Shown here piece after piece: positions 42,884-49,441 of a stretch of 49,441 nucleotides of DNA. The DNA is from Methanobacteriota archaeon (GTDB taxonomy: Archaea; Halobacteriota; Methanosarcinia; Methanosarcinales; Methanosarcinaceae): contig JASGVX010000091.1 of NCBI GenBank assembly GCA_030054735.1, positions 1-49,441 on the forward strand. The letters are read 5' to 3'. How positions within the stretch are numbered: the first letter of the stretch is position 1; each line of letters opens with the position of its first letter. A model generated the notes under the pieces. That model was given only the letters and a program-made list of their open reading frames with translations, had not been told where the DNA came from and did no database searches. The position numbers and the translations under genes were made by a program.

Positions 42884-43627
42884 ATGAACGTATTCCAGAT
42901 GTTAAGACTCCCGGACCTGGTCTCCCTTTTGAACCTGATCTGTGGGATTGGTTCCATTGCAGTAGCTGCCCAAAGCGACTCTTTTGGATTTGCTTTGATC
43001 CTGCTCCTGCTTGCGGCAATTGCAGATGGGGCGGACGGATACATTGCCCGCAGATTCAAGGGGGGAGAACTCGGAGAGCAACTTGACTCCCTGGCAGATG
43101 CAGTTTCTTTTGGTGTTGCTCCTGCTCTCCTCATAATCCTTGAATTTGGAGCAAAAGAGCCTATTGTCGGAATATTTGCAGGCTTTTATGCTGTCTGCGG
43201 CGTTCTCAGGCTCGCCCGTTTTAATTCCACATTATCTATCCCGAAGACAGGGTTTGAAGGGCTTCCTATCACCGCAGGTTGTATAATGCTTGTTACGTAT
43301 CTTTTGCTCGGCAAAAGCTTTGTAGGGGTAGATGTTCTACTTGCTCTGACTCTTACTCTCTCAATCCTTATGGTGAGTACCATAAATTATCCGAAGATCA
43401 GAAACATCAGAATACTGGCTTTCGTAGCTTCTGTGTTCGGGATAACCATACTCCTTTACTTTATTGATGTGCAGTATATGAGGCTCTTTTCTTTCCTGCC
43501 CTTTATCCTGATGTTAAGCTACCTGTTTTCACCTTTCTTGAAGATTCCCCTGATCAGTATTGCTAACAGCAAAGATTACGGCAGCAAAAAAGGGCTAAAG
43601 GCCGAAGGAAGGAAAGGAAATCAGTAA
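42884..43627 (+). CDS. pssA: Archaetidylserine synthase (CDP-alcohol phosphatidyltransferase)
   Basis: Transfers L-serine to CDP-archaeol. The 247-residue membrane protein has the CDP-alcohol transferase signature: DGADGYIARR, then GELGEQLDSLAD with the metal-binding aspartates near residue 50-75. About seven membrane segments follow. ATG 42884 is favoured; TTG 42878 overlaps the asd stop. Together with asd it makes archaetidylethanolamine, and artA needs that lipid to finish surface proteins in haloarchaea. A hydrophilic lysine/glycine tail ends the protein. Confidence 0.9.
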   Translation: MNVFQMLRLPDLVSLLNLICGIGSIAVAAQSDSFGFALILLLLAAIADGADGYIARRFKGGELGEQLDSLADAVSFGVAPALLIILEFGAKEPIVGIFAGFYAVCGVLRLARFNSTLSIPKTGFEGLPITAGCIMLVTYLLLGKSFVGVDVLLALTLTLSILMVSTINYPKIRNIRILAFVASVFGITILLYFIDVQYMRLFSFLPFILMLSYLFSPFLKIPLISIANSKDYGSKKGLKAEGRKGNQ

Positions 43628-43706
43628 AAAAGGAAATCAGTAAAATTACTTCAGGATTATCTGATTTCAGCATACTGGCGCATCGATTTGGCAAGGAGAG
43701 GATTAT

Positions 43707-44066
43707 TTGACTAAAAATATAACAGATAGGGATAACGCACTTTTTGAAGCAGGAATAAAACTGGGAGCCCTTTATCATCAATTTACGGGCTCTCCAGTAA
43801 ACCTGAAAACAGCTTCAAGCCTTGAACAGGCTATCCAGGAAAGCATTTCAGTTCAGCCCTTTGTGGAAAATATTTCTGTGAAAATCGACCGGAACCTCTT
43901 AAAAAATAAGTTAAACAGCGAGTTCGGATACACAGAACTTCAGGGGCCCATGCTTGAAGTTAAAATCACTGTAAAATACGGCTCTTCGTGGGTGAAGGTC
44001 GCAATGGAGTATGACTCTGAACTGAATTATCCATTGATGAAAATTCAAAATATAGAAAATAAGTAG
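43707..44066 (+). CDS. mptD: Dihydroneopterin aldolase, archaeal MptD type
   Basis: Cleaves 7,8-dihydroneopterin to 6-hydroxymethyl-dihydropterin in methanopterin synthesis. The 119-residue product matches the DUF381/MptD family: RDNALFEAGIKLGALYHQFTGSPV near the N-terminus with the conserved Glu, LEQAIQESISVQPFVENISVKID, and GYTELQGPMLEVKITVKYG. TTG 43707 is the start, following AAGGAGAGG by four bases; the first ATG would lose the core. It follows pssA after 79 bases and may be transcribed separately. Confidence 0.85.
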   Translation: MTKNITDRDNALFEAGIKLGALYHQFTGSPVNLKTASSLEQAIQESISVQPFVENISVKIDRNLLKNKLNSEFGYTELQGPMLEVKITVKYGSSWVKVAMEYDSELNYPLMKIQNIENK

Positions 44067-44085
44067 GCCGGGTAATATTCAGAAT

Positions 44086-44310
44086 ATGGGGTTTTACCAT
44101 TTTCCATCAAATTCCTTATTTTTCAATAATATTTGGCTATAATATTTGGCATGAAAGTTCCTTCAATTACTTGAGGTTTTGCCATTTTCCATTAAATTCC
44201 TTATTTTTCAATTATATTTACTTATAATATTTATTTTGTAAAAAAATTTATTTAAAATAATTTAAAACCAATTTAATATGGTATTATATACTTAATTATA
44301 ATTAGGGTCT
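44086..44310 (+). repeat. Direct repeat R, left copies (one partial, one full) with hairpin fragment
   Basis: Partial copy at 44086-44147 (GGGGTTTTACCATTTTCC...) is followed by GGCATGAAAGTTCCTTC at 44148-44172, a fragment of the dispersed hairpin repeat. A full copy (GAGGTTTTGCCATTTTCC to ...TTAATTATAATTAGGGTC) runs 44173-44310. A third copy at 46880-47015 lies on the other side of the ArsR/ABC cassette in the same direction. All are AT-rich and non-coding. Confidence 0.8.
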
Positions 44311-44719
44311 TTTTTTCTCTTATAATATGAAAAAAACTCTATTTAAGTTTTTAACACATAATTAATATCTATTATATTATACGATTTATAGAAAGAGATT
44401 ATATTAAATGCTAATTTTTAAAGTATATATTATATTAATTAGATCCTCATTACGGGATCCCGTATTCATCGGCATTTAATTGTGAAAATTTAAAGGCACA
44501 GAATATAATTTTATGGCAAGATAAGCAATTTTAGGCAATTTTTTTACATTTAAAGTATTATTGTCAATTTGGGGAAAACCTCAGATAAGTTCAGATTTGA
44601 AATGTTTATATTCTCATTGAGGAATGGCTAAGAAGAAAGTTAAGGGTCAGGACAGCAGTCTGGTGTCTGAGATAATGGTGGTAGACTAAAAGTGGGGGAA
44701 AGATTTATAGCGAACTATT
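44311..44719. other. AT-rich gap upstream of the ArsR gene
   Basis: No intact gene. TACGGGATCCCGTA at 44451-44464 is a perfect 14-base palindrome. A 21-codon ORF begins at ATG 44625 after GAGGA (MAKKKVKGQDSSLV, then SEIMVVD) but ends at once; it could be a truncated transposase N-terminus or noise. Confidence 0.5.
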
Positions 44720-44745
44720 TTTAATTAGGTATATAGCTAATTAAA
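44720..44745 (+). promoter_or_regulatory. Likely ArsR operator overlapping the TATA box
   Basis: TTTAATTAG (44720-44728) and CTAATTAAA (44737-44745) are perfect inverted repeats of nine bases, eight apart, around GTATATAG. The spacer holds a TATA-like core, 19 bases ahead of the arsR start codon. Self-repression by the adjacent ArsR is expected. Confidence 0.65.
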
Positions 44746-44762
44746 TTTCAAGGGAGACTGTT

Positions 44763-45149
44763 ATGGACAAAACAAAAGTATTAAAAGCTATTGCTGATGA
44801 GTCACGCATGAGCATTTTGAAATTACTGTTAAAACACAATTACTGTGTACGTGCATTGGCAAATGAATTGGCATTGACAGAGGCAACTGTATCACAACAT
44901 CTAAAGGTATTACGTGAGGCAGGTTTACTTGTCGGAGAAAAACGTGGATATTTTATGCACTATACTGTAGAAAGAGAAGTATTGCACGAATTGGCTAAAA
45001 AGATTGATGCTCTGGCAGCTATAGAGCAGGAAGCTTGTCATCCAGAAAAACGCGATGACTGTCCTGCTAATGAAGAAAAAGAATGTCACAAAAAAGGTAA
45101 ATGCAGCGTTGAAGTTAAGGAATTCTGCCACGGCAAAATGAAAGAATAA
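44763..45149 (+). CDS. ArsR-family regulator with cysteine-rich C-terminal tail
   Basis: A 128-residue regulator. Residues 1-75 form the winged helix (KAIADESRMSILKLLLK, ALTEATVSQHLKVLREAGLLVG), close to ArsR/SmtB. The tail from residue ~90 is Cys/His-rich (EACHPEKRDDCPANE, ECHKKGKC, EFCHGK), suggesting metal or thiol binding, unlike the N-terminal sites of classical ArsR. It is cotranscribed with an ABC-2 exporter and has an inverted-repeat operator. Codon use and AT-richness look more like Bacillota than the surrounding genes, indicating transfer. Confidence 0.82.
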   Translation: MDKTKVLKAIADESRMSILKLLLKHNYCVRALANELALTEATVSQHLKVLREAGLLVGEKRGYFMHYTVEREVLHELAKKIDALAAIEQEACHPEKRDDCPANEEKECHKKGKCSVEVKEFCHGKMKE

Positions 45150-45169
45150 TAAAGATAAGGATTGTGGAA

Positions 45170-46132
45170 ATGCTCAGTGTTGCAAACTTAAAAAAAACAT
45201 ATGGTGATTTTACTGCTGTAAACAGTATTTCTTTTGAAGTTCAAAAAGGGGAGATATTCGGTTTTCTAGGACCGAACGGAGCAGGAAAAACATCTACGAT
45301 AAATATGATGATAGGTCTATCCAGACCGACATCCGGAGAAGTTATAATTGACGGCATAGATGTAAGAAAACAAACAAAAAAAGCACAATCTATTATGGGT
45401 ATTGTTGCTGATGAAAGCAATCTTTACAATGAGATGAACGGTTTTGAAAACTTGTGTTTTTGTGCCGCTTTATATGGTATGGAAAAAAGTGAAAGAGAAG
45501 CAAAAGCCCGAGATCTTTTAGAAGAGTTCAGATTGAAAGATGCCGGTAAACGACCTTTTAAAGCTTATTCTAAAGGAATGAAACGCAAACTTACAATTGC
45601 CGCAGCACTGATACATTCGCCACAAATTTTATTTTTAGATGAGCCGACAACTGGTATTGATGTTGAGAGTTCAAGGCAAATTCGAAAAATGATAAAGGCT
45701 TTGAAAGAGCAAGGAACAACAGTTTTTCTCACCACCCACTATATAGAAGAAGCCGAGCGTATATGTGACCGTATCGCTTTTATCGCAAAGGGACAAATAG
45801 TTGCTTCAGGAACTGTTCTTGAATTGATGGATAGTGTTTCTCATGGTCATTCTATTCGCTTTGTTACAAGTAAATTTGCTGAAAATCTGACTGATGAACT
45901 TCAAAGTAATTTTAAGGGAAGCAAGGTCACTATTCAATCTGACAATACTTTGATTATGGAATCGGAAGAACGAATTTCGTTACTCCCGGTTATGAATTTT
46001 CTATATGATAAAGGAATTGATGTATACGAGGCAAAAGAGCTGCGTCCTTCTTTAGAAGATGTATTCGTTAAGCTGACTGGCATAGAATCTTCTGTACTTA
46101 CAAGAGACGAGAAAAAAGGAGGTCGCAAATGA
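45170..46132 (+). CDS. ABC-2 type transporter ATP-binding protein
   Basis: Drives export by the permease encoded next. The 320-residue product has Walker A GPNGAGKTSTI near residue 38, the Q-loop, signature YSKGMKRKL near 136, Walker B ILFLDEPTTGID near 158 and the H-loop TTHYIEEAERI. A C-terminal extension (NFKGSKVTIQSDNTL, EERISLLPVMNFLYDKGID) is typical of drug/lantibiotic-type ABC-2 ATPases. ATG 45170 is preferred, with AAGGA about eight bases upstream; GTG 45164 is possible. It overlaps the permease gene by four bases (ATGA). Confidence 0.88.
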   Translation: MLSVANLKKTYGDFTAVNSISFEVQKGEIFGFLGPNGAGKTSTINMMIGLSRPTSGEVIIDGIDVRKQTKKAQSIMGIVADESNLYNEMNGFENLCFCAALYGMEKSEREAKARDLLEEFRLKDAGKRPFKAYSKGMKRKLTIAAALIHSPQILFLDEPTTGIDVESSRQIRKMIKALKEQGTTVFLTTHYIEEAERICDRIAFIAKGQIVASGTVLELMDSVSHGHSIRFVTSKFAENLTDELQSNFKGSKVTIQSDNTLIMESEERISLLPVMNFLYDKGIDVYEAKELRPSLEDVFVKLTGIESSVLTRDEKKGGRK

Positions 46133-46860
46133 AGAGTCGTATCGCTTTTTGGAATATTTTAAAAAAAGATATTAAAAATTATTATCTTAAACCGCCAAAT
46201 ATCAGCTGGGGTATCATTTTCCCCCTATCATGGACGCTAATGCAACTTATTCGTTCTCCGGGAGAAAATATTTTGGAACTACTACCGGGTCTGATGGCTA
46301 TGAGTGTCTTATTCGGGACGACATCAATGCTTTCCGTCACCATCACTTTTGAGCGTAGCGGTAGATCTTTTGAACGTCTACTGCTGGCACCTATAAGCTT
46401 AAATGTTATGGTTTTGGCAAAAATAGCGGGAACTGTTCTATTTGGGATGTTTAATGCCTTTGTTCCGATAATTTTTGCAAGTTTTTCCACAGATTTGAAA
46501 GGAGTCAACTTCGGAATAATATTACCGGCTGTTTTTATGATTGCTGTAAGTTCAGCATTAATGGGGCTAATGATTGCAGTATCTGCCAACCAGGTATTTG
46601 AGGCACAAACTTTTTCTAATTTCTTCCGCTTTCCGATGCTGTTTCTTTGCGGATTATTCATACCTATTTCAGATTTGCCGTTATTTTTACGTCCCATTTC
46701 CTACTTTTTACCACTCACTTACGGAGCTGATATGCTTAAAAGTGCCGTTACAGGAGCAAATACTCTTTCTCCGGTGTTGTCTTTCGGTATCTTGCTGTTT
46801 TTTTCGGTAACATTATTTCTAATTAGTAGACACAATATAAACCGAAAATGGATTTTGTAA
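46129..46860 (+). CDS. ABC-2 type permease
   Basis: Membrane component of the exporter, 243 residues with six hydrophobic segments: an N-terminal one (NISWGIIFPLSWTLMQ), three in the middle including VMVLAKIAGTVLFGMFNAF and FGIILPAVFMIAVSSALMG, a segment with MLFLCGLFIPISDLPLFL, and the last near the C-terminus. This is the NodJ/DrrB-like ABC-2 layout. The substrate is not known, but the neighbouring ArsR-type regulator suggests a toxic compound or metal. The start codon overlaps the ATPase stop (ATGA), so translation is coupled. Confidence 0.88.
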   Translation: MKSRIAFWNILKKDIKNYYLKPPNISWGIIFPLSWTLMQLIRSPGENILELLPGLMAMSVLFGTTSMLSVTITFERSGRSFERLLLAPISLNVMVLAKIAGTVLFGMFNAFVPIIFASFSTDLKGVNFGIILPAVFMIAVSSALMGLMIAVSANQVFEAQTFSNFFRFPMLFLCGLFIPISDLPLFLRPISYFLPLTYGADMLKSAVTGANTLSPVLSFGILLFFSVTLFLISRHNINRKWIL

Positions 46861-46879
46861 AAAATAAATTTATATATAT

Positions 46880-47015
46880 GAGGTTTTACTATTTTCCATT
46901 AAATTCCTTATTTTTCAATAATATTTGGTTATAACATTTATTTTGTAAAAAATCTATTTAAATAAATTTAAAATCAATTTAATATGATATTATATCCTTA
47001 ATTATAATTAAAGTC
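46880..47015 (+). repeat. Direct repeat R, right copy
   Basis: GAGGTTTTACTATTTTCCATT to ...CTTAATTATAATTAAAGTC, starting 20 bases after the permease stop. It aligns with 44173-44310 over its entire 136 bases with scattered changes. Non-coding. Confidence 0.85.
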
Positions 47016-47137
47016 ATTTTTACTCTCCTAATATAGAAAAAATGTAGCTCATGCTATTCTTTCGTCTGAGATATTAGATCTGGGTGATGTGCTGACTGAA
47101 ATTTTTGGAAAAAATGATTGTCTGATTCTTCCGGACC

Positions 47138-48271
47138 TCAATCAACTCGATTTTCCCCTTCATATTCTTTCCTCACTTTGACCGGTACCCTGTTAAAAGG
47201 GCATCCAAAATAGAGACAGTGAGAACACTCATACCGCCATATTGTCAGCAAAAAAATCAATATGGAAACCAGATAAGACCCCAGCAGGAACGGTACTTTC
47301 AAAAGCCAGGGAAATGGGAATAGAATTATGGTTATGAACCCAAGAGTAGTAATAATGAGATCGAGTTTGCTAGGAGGACAGTGTATTGGTTTAAAATTCC
47401 TTGGCCAGCCCCAGTTCATCATACAGCTCAAACACTTTTCACCCCTGACAAAATAAGGGCAGTGAGTACAGAAAAAGCGCTGTTCCAGAATACCAAAATG
47501 GAAGATAACTATGAAAATGTATGCAAGAAGCCACCCTGTTGAACTGATGCCGATTGCAAGCCCCGCAGAAAATAGGACAGTCAGCGTTAGAAAGTTCCAG
47601 TAAAGGAAGTCTTTAAATTCGTGCTCCATTTTAAGGGAGGCACATTTACCTGAACATTCTGCCTGAAGTTCTTTTTCTGAAAATTCAATATTCTCTGAAA
47701 GGGCACCCCTTTTCTCAAATTCTTTTTCAACGTCTGCAGGTACACGGTTCACAGGACATTCGAAGTTTATGCAGCGAACGCACTCGTACCTGCGGGCTGT
47801 AAGAAAGAACAGCGTCCATGAGACAATATAGGCTCCCAGAAGCAAAGGGTCCCTGATAAGCCAGTATACCGGGAAAAGAAAAATGAGCAGGGCTCCGAGA
47901 AGCGCCACGGTTTTTTCAAAAAAGCTGTGAAGGCCTGGGCGGGCTTTGAAAATCTTTGGCAGTCCTGGAAGCATCCTGCATTTTACGCATCCCTTGCTCA
48001 AGATGTAGTAAGGACAGTGAGTACAGACAAATCGTAATTCGAGAACCAGAAAGAAAAAGAGAGCTATTCCGATGTAAACTGCAACCAATTTAAGGGAATC
48101 CCTGGCAATTGCTATGGAGCCGACGAGGAAGGGGATCACATTTAAAAAGTTCCAGTAAAGGCGGTCTTTTGCTGAATATTCTGTTTTGAGGGAAAGCGGA
48201 ATACCTGGGGAGAACATGGAAGAAGTTTTGGAAAGGAAGAGTAAATAAGTTTGTGTTTCTCTCTCAAGCAT
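47138..48271 (-). CDS. Membrane protein with two tandem seven-cysteine modules
   Basis: A 377-residue membrane protein of unknown function with clear internal duplication. Each half has two hydrophobic pairs and the same cysteine pattern. Half 1: CTHCPYYILSKGCVKC (C83, C86, C95, C98), then RRYECVRCINFECPVNRVP (C164, C167, C172). Half 2: CTHCPYFVRGEKCLSC (C268, C271, C280, C283), then WRYECSHCLYFGCPFNRVP (C349, C352, C357). The linker has a CSGKC as well. The spacing suggests zinc ribbons or an Fe-S or redox site near the membrane. ATG 48271 lacks a ribosome-binding site; a later Met (48217) is possible. I know no named family. Confidence 0.65.
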   Translation of the reverse strand: MLERETQTYLLFLSKTSSMFSPGIPLSLKTEYSAKDRLYWNFLNVIPFLVGSIAIARDSLKLVAVYIGIALFFFLVLELRFVCTHCPYYILSKGCVKCRMLPGLPKIFKARPGLHSFFEKTVALLGALLIFLFPVYWLIRDPLLLGAYIVSWTLFFLTARRYECVRCINFECPVNRVPADVEKEFEKRGALSENIEFSEKELQAECSGKCASLKMEHEFKDFLYWNFLTLTVLFSAGLAIGISSTGWLLAYIFIVIFHFGILEQRFFCTHCPYFVRGEKCLSCMMNWGWPRNFKPIHCPPSKLDLIITTLGFITIILFPFPWLLKVPFLLGSYLVSILIFLLTIWRYECSHCLYFGCPFNRVPVKVRKEYEGENRVD

Positions 48272-48276
48272 CTATT

Positions 48277-48560
48277 TTACATTTTCAGCATCCATTTCCA
48301 GAGTGGGATGTATGTGATCCTATTTTCTGTCTTTTCGCTGTCATTCTTGAGAGCACTGACCTCTCTTTCAGCGATACTGTCGCTGTACGTGACGTTGATT
48401 GCAGTTAGAGAATTGTCCTTTTCCTTCACCACGAAATCAACTTCGCCCCCGTTTTTCCAGTAATAGACCTCTTTTTCTCGGCGCATAAGTTCGAGGAAGA
48501 CCAGGTTTTCGGAGAATGGCCTTATGGAGGGGAGAAAGCTTATCTTTTTACAAGGCAGAA
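48277..48560 (-). pseudogene. C-terminal fragment of an AAA-type ATPase (DUF4143-like)
   Basis: Minus strand: SFLPSIRPFSENLVFLELMR, then REKEVYYWKNGGEVDFVVKE and NVTYSDSIAEREVSALKND. This matches the C-terminal nuclease-like part (ENLVFLEL, YYWKxxGEVDFV) of archaeal and bacterial AAA ATPases with DUF4143. The N-terminal ATPase domain is missing and no start codon precedes the fragment; the nearest ATG (48486) lies inside it. It is therefore debris. It lies upstream of the cysteine-rich membrane gene on the same strand. Confidence 0.6.
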
Positions 48561-48662
48561 CGAGCCCCTAAAACTAAAAAAAGAAATAACTATATAACAT
48601 AATATAATACAAAATATGCAAGTTTAGTAGTTATTATATAATTAGTTGTATCTTATACCTTA

Positions 48663-48931
48663 CATTCGGCAGGTCGACATTAAAAATCAGAACATTTTTC
48701 CTGATATCGTTTTATGGTATCTCCTGGGTAGAAATGAGATTGAAAGTTGGTTAACATGTGGCTCAACTATCACCACATATATAAATATTGGATCTTTTTT
48801 TCATAAAAGTTTAGTGTGATATATTATTAATTGATCATATGTAAACCTAAAAGTTACGTACGAATACTATGTATTATTTCAAAATCGGCATCAACAAAAA
48901 TTGTGAAATTGAAATGTCGACCTGCCGAATG
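48663..48931 (+). mobile_element. Miniature inverted-repeat element X, intact copy
   Basis: CATTCGGCAGGTCGACATT at the left end is perfectly reverse-complementary to AATGTCGACCTGCCGAATG at the right end (19 bases). The 269-bp body has no ORF. TATCTTATACC is present at 48649-48659 and 48932-48942, three bases from the left end and directly at the right end, so it is probably an 11-base target duplication. The copy at 16605 is colinear apart from its insertion. Confidence 0.88.
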
Positions 48932-48993
48932 TATCTTATACCATTCATTGTTTTTTCGAAAGATTATTAAATAGGATAGTCTATTAGCTTTGA

Positions 48994-49315
48994 GTGTTAA
49001 ATGGTTATGATATTAATCGAAAAGACAATTTTTATAAGATGATGAATGTGGAAAAAGATTATTTGGAGGACTTAAAGTCCAGATTAATCACTGAAGAAAG
49101 TAACGATAATGACTATAGGTCCGAATACCTTCATGATAGAGATAGGATACTTTATTCAAGGGCTTTCAGAAGATTAGCAGGAAAAACACAGGTTGTAACT
49201 GTTTCAGGATTAAAAACAAGCGACCATCTAAGAAGCCGACTTACTCACTCTCTAGAAGTTATGCAAATAGCAACTTCCATAGGAAACTATCTAAAAAACA
49301 AAGAAGATGTAGTTA
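48994..49315 (+). pseudogene. dNTP triphosphohydrolase (dgt-like), truncated by IS insertion
   Basis: N-terminal part of an HD-domain dGTPase: RSEYLHDRDRILYSRAFRRLAG, then KTQVV, then DHLRSRLTHSLEVMQIATSIG. The first histidine of the HD metal site (LTHSLEV) is present, but the paired HD and downstream ligands are lost because at 49316 the sequence passes into GTAACTATTCAG, the end of an IS66-type element. The frame adds only NYSAY after that. The start may be GTG 48994 or ATG 49039. Element X lies 60 bases upstream. The rest of the gene, if any, lies beyond the window. Confidence 0.8.
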
Positions 49316-49441
49316 GTAACTATTCAGCCTATTGATAAAAAAATATTTTTTGAGCAAAATTTTTCCATTCTCAGTATAATAGAGGCGCTCCTTTGAGCGC
49401 CGCAAGAATAGCTTCTATAACATTGCCCCCATTCTTTATAC
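49316..49441 (-). mobile_element. IS66-type element, 3' end, inserted in the dgt-like gene
   Basis: The boundary at 49316 starts GTAACTATTCAGCCTAT, the same terminus as at 1086 and 28784. On the minus strand at 49371-49441 a frame reads NGGNVIEAILAALKGAPLLY and stops, as expected for a transposase C-terminus 55 bases from the element end. TGTAGTTA (49308-49315) would be the eight-base target duplication. The family call rests on the GTAA end and its similarity to the left-edge element; the transposase fragment is too short to classify. Confidence 0.6.

Noticed and set aside
47043-47180. Plus-strand frame VAHAILSSEILDLGDVLTEI before 47180
   Set aside because: It overlaps the end of the minus-strand cysteine-rich gene, has no start codon (TAA directly upstream) and no family I recognise.

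Overview
The window is a methanogenic archaeal chromosome segment, almost certainly Methanosarcina. The protein set fits that genus: GHMP-type shikimate kinase, archaeosortase A with archaetidylserine enzymes, PCNA followed by primase large subunit, transcription factor S, MptD-type dihydroneopterin aldolase, a CbiA/CfbB amidase, diphthamide enzymes and a CooT-like protein. Long AT-rich gaps, TATA-like promoters and abundant decaying mobile DNA also fit. I see no rRNA, tRNA or CRISPR array.

Left part (1-16.3 kb): a decayed IS66 transposase at the edge; a PhoU/AbrB protein; shikimate kinase, chorismate mutase and purE on the plus strand; a minus-strand run with Dph6 (diphthamide), a PfkB kinase, DUF555, DUF357 and DphB; a secreted PepSY-like protein; a small membrane protein with a winged-helix regulator between two copies of one hairpin repeat; acylphosphatase; an anchored alkaline-phosphatase-fold enzyme; DUF89; CooT-like; a TudS-like protein; a membrane protein; and an NcsA/Ctu1-type tRNA thiolase.

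Middle part (16.3-33.6 kb): accessory and repeat-rich. Four miniature-element or hairpin repeat families occur here, one nested inside another. Between them lie a compact pirin, a TctA-like permease, a TPR protein, a winged-helix/receiver fusion, a winged-helix gene preceded by an unlisted 32-codon ORF, a heavily decayed erythromycin-esterase gene, a heptad-repeat membrane protein and a PaaK-type ligase. A minus-strand set follows: a MacB-like permease without its ATPase, a secreted protein, a membrane protein and a surface-protein pseudogene.

Right part (33.6-49.4 kb): mainly core genes: surE, moaA with a 51-residue neighbour, cfbB/cbiA, pcn-priL, tfs, a NUDIX hydrolase, the artA-asd-pssA operon and mptD. 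A bacterial-looking ArsR plus ABC-2 exporter cassette sits between two long direct repeats. A membrane protein with two copies of a seven-cysteine module, an ATPase fragment, a miniature element and a dNTPase gene cut by an IS end close the window.

Functionally, artA-asd-pssA links surface-protein processing to archaetidylethanolamine lipid synthesis, pcn-priL serves replication, and Dph6/DphB both act on EF-2 diphthamide. Several accessory cassettes lie between paired short repeats. Two genes have a conserved N-terminus but no ATG, GTG or TTG for it.
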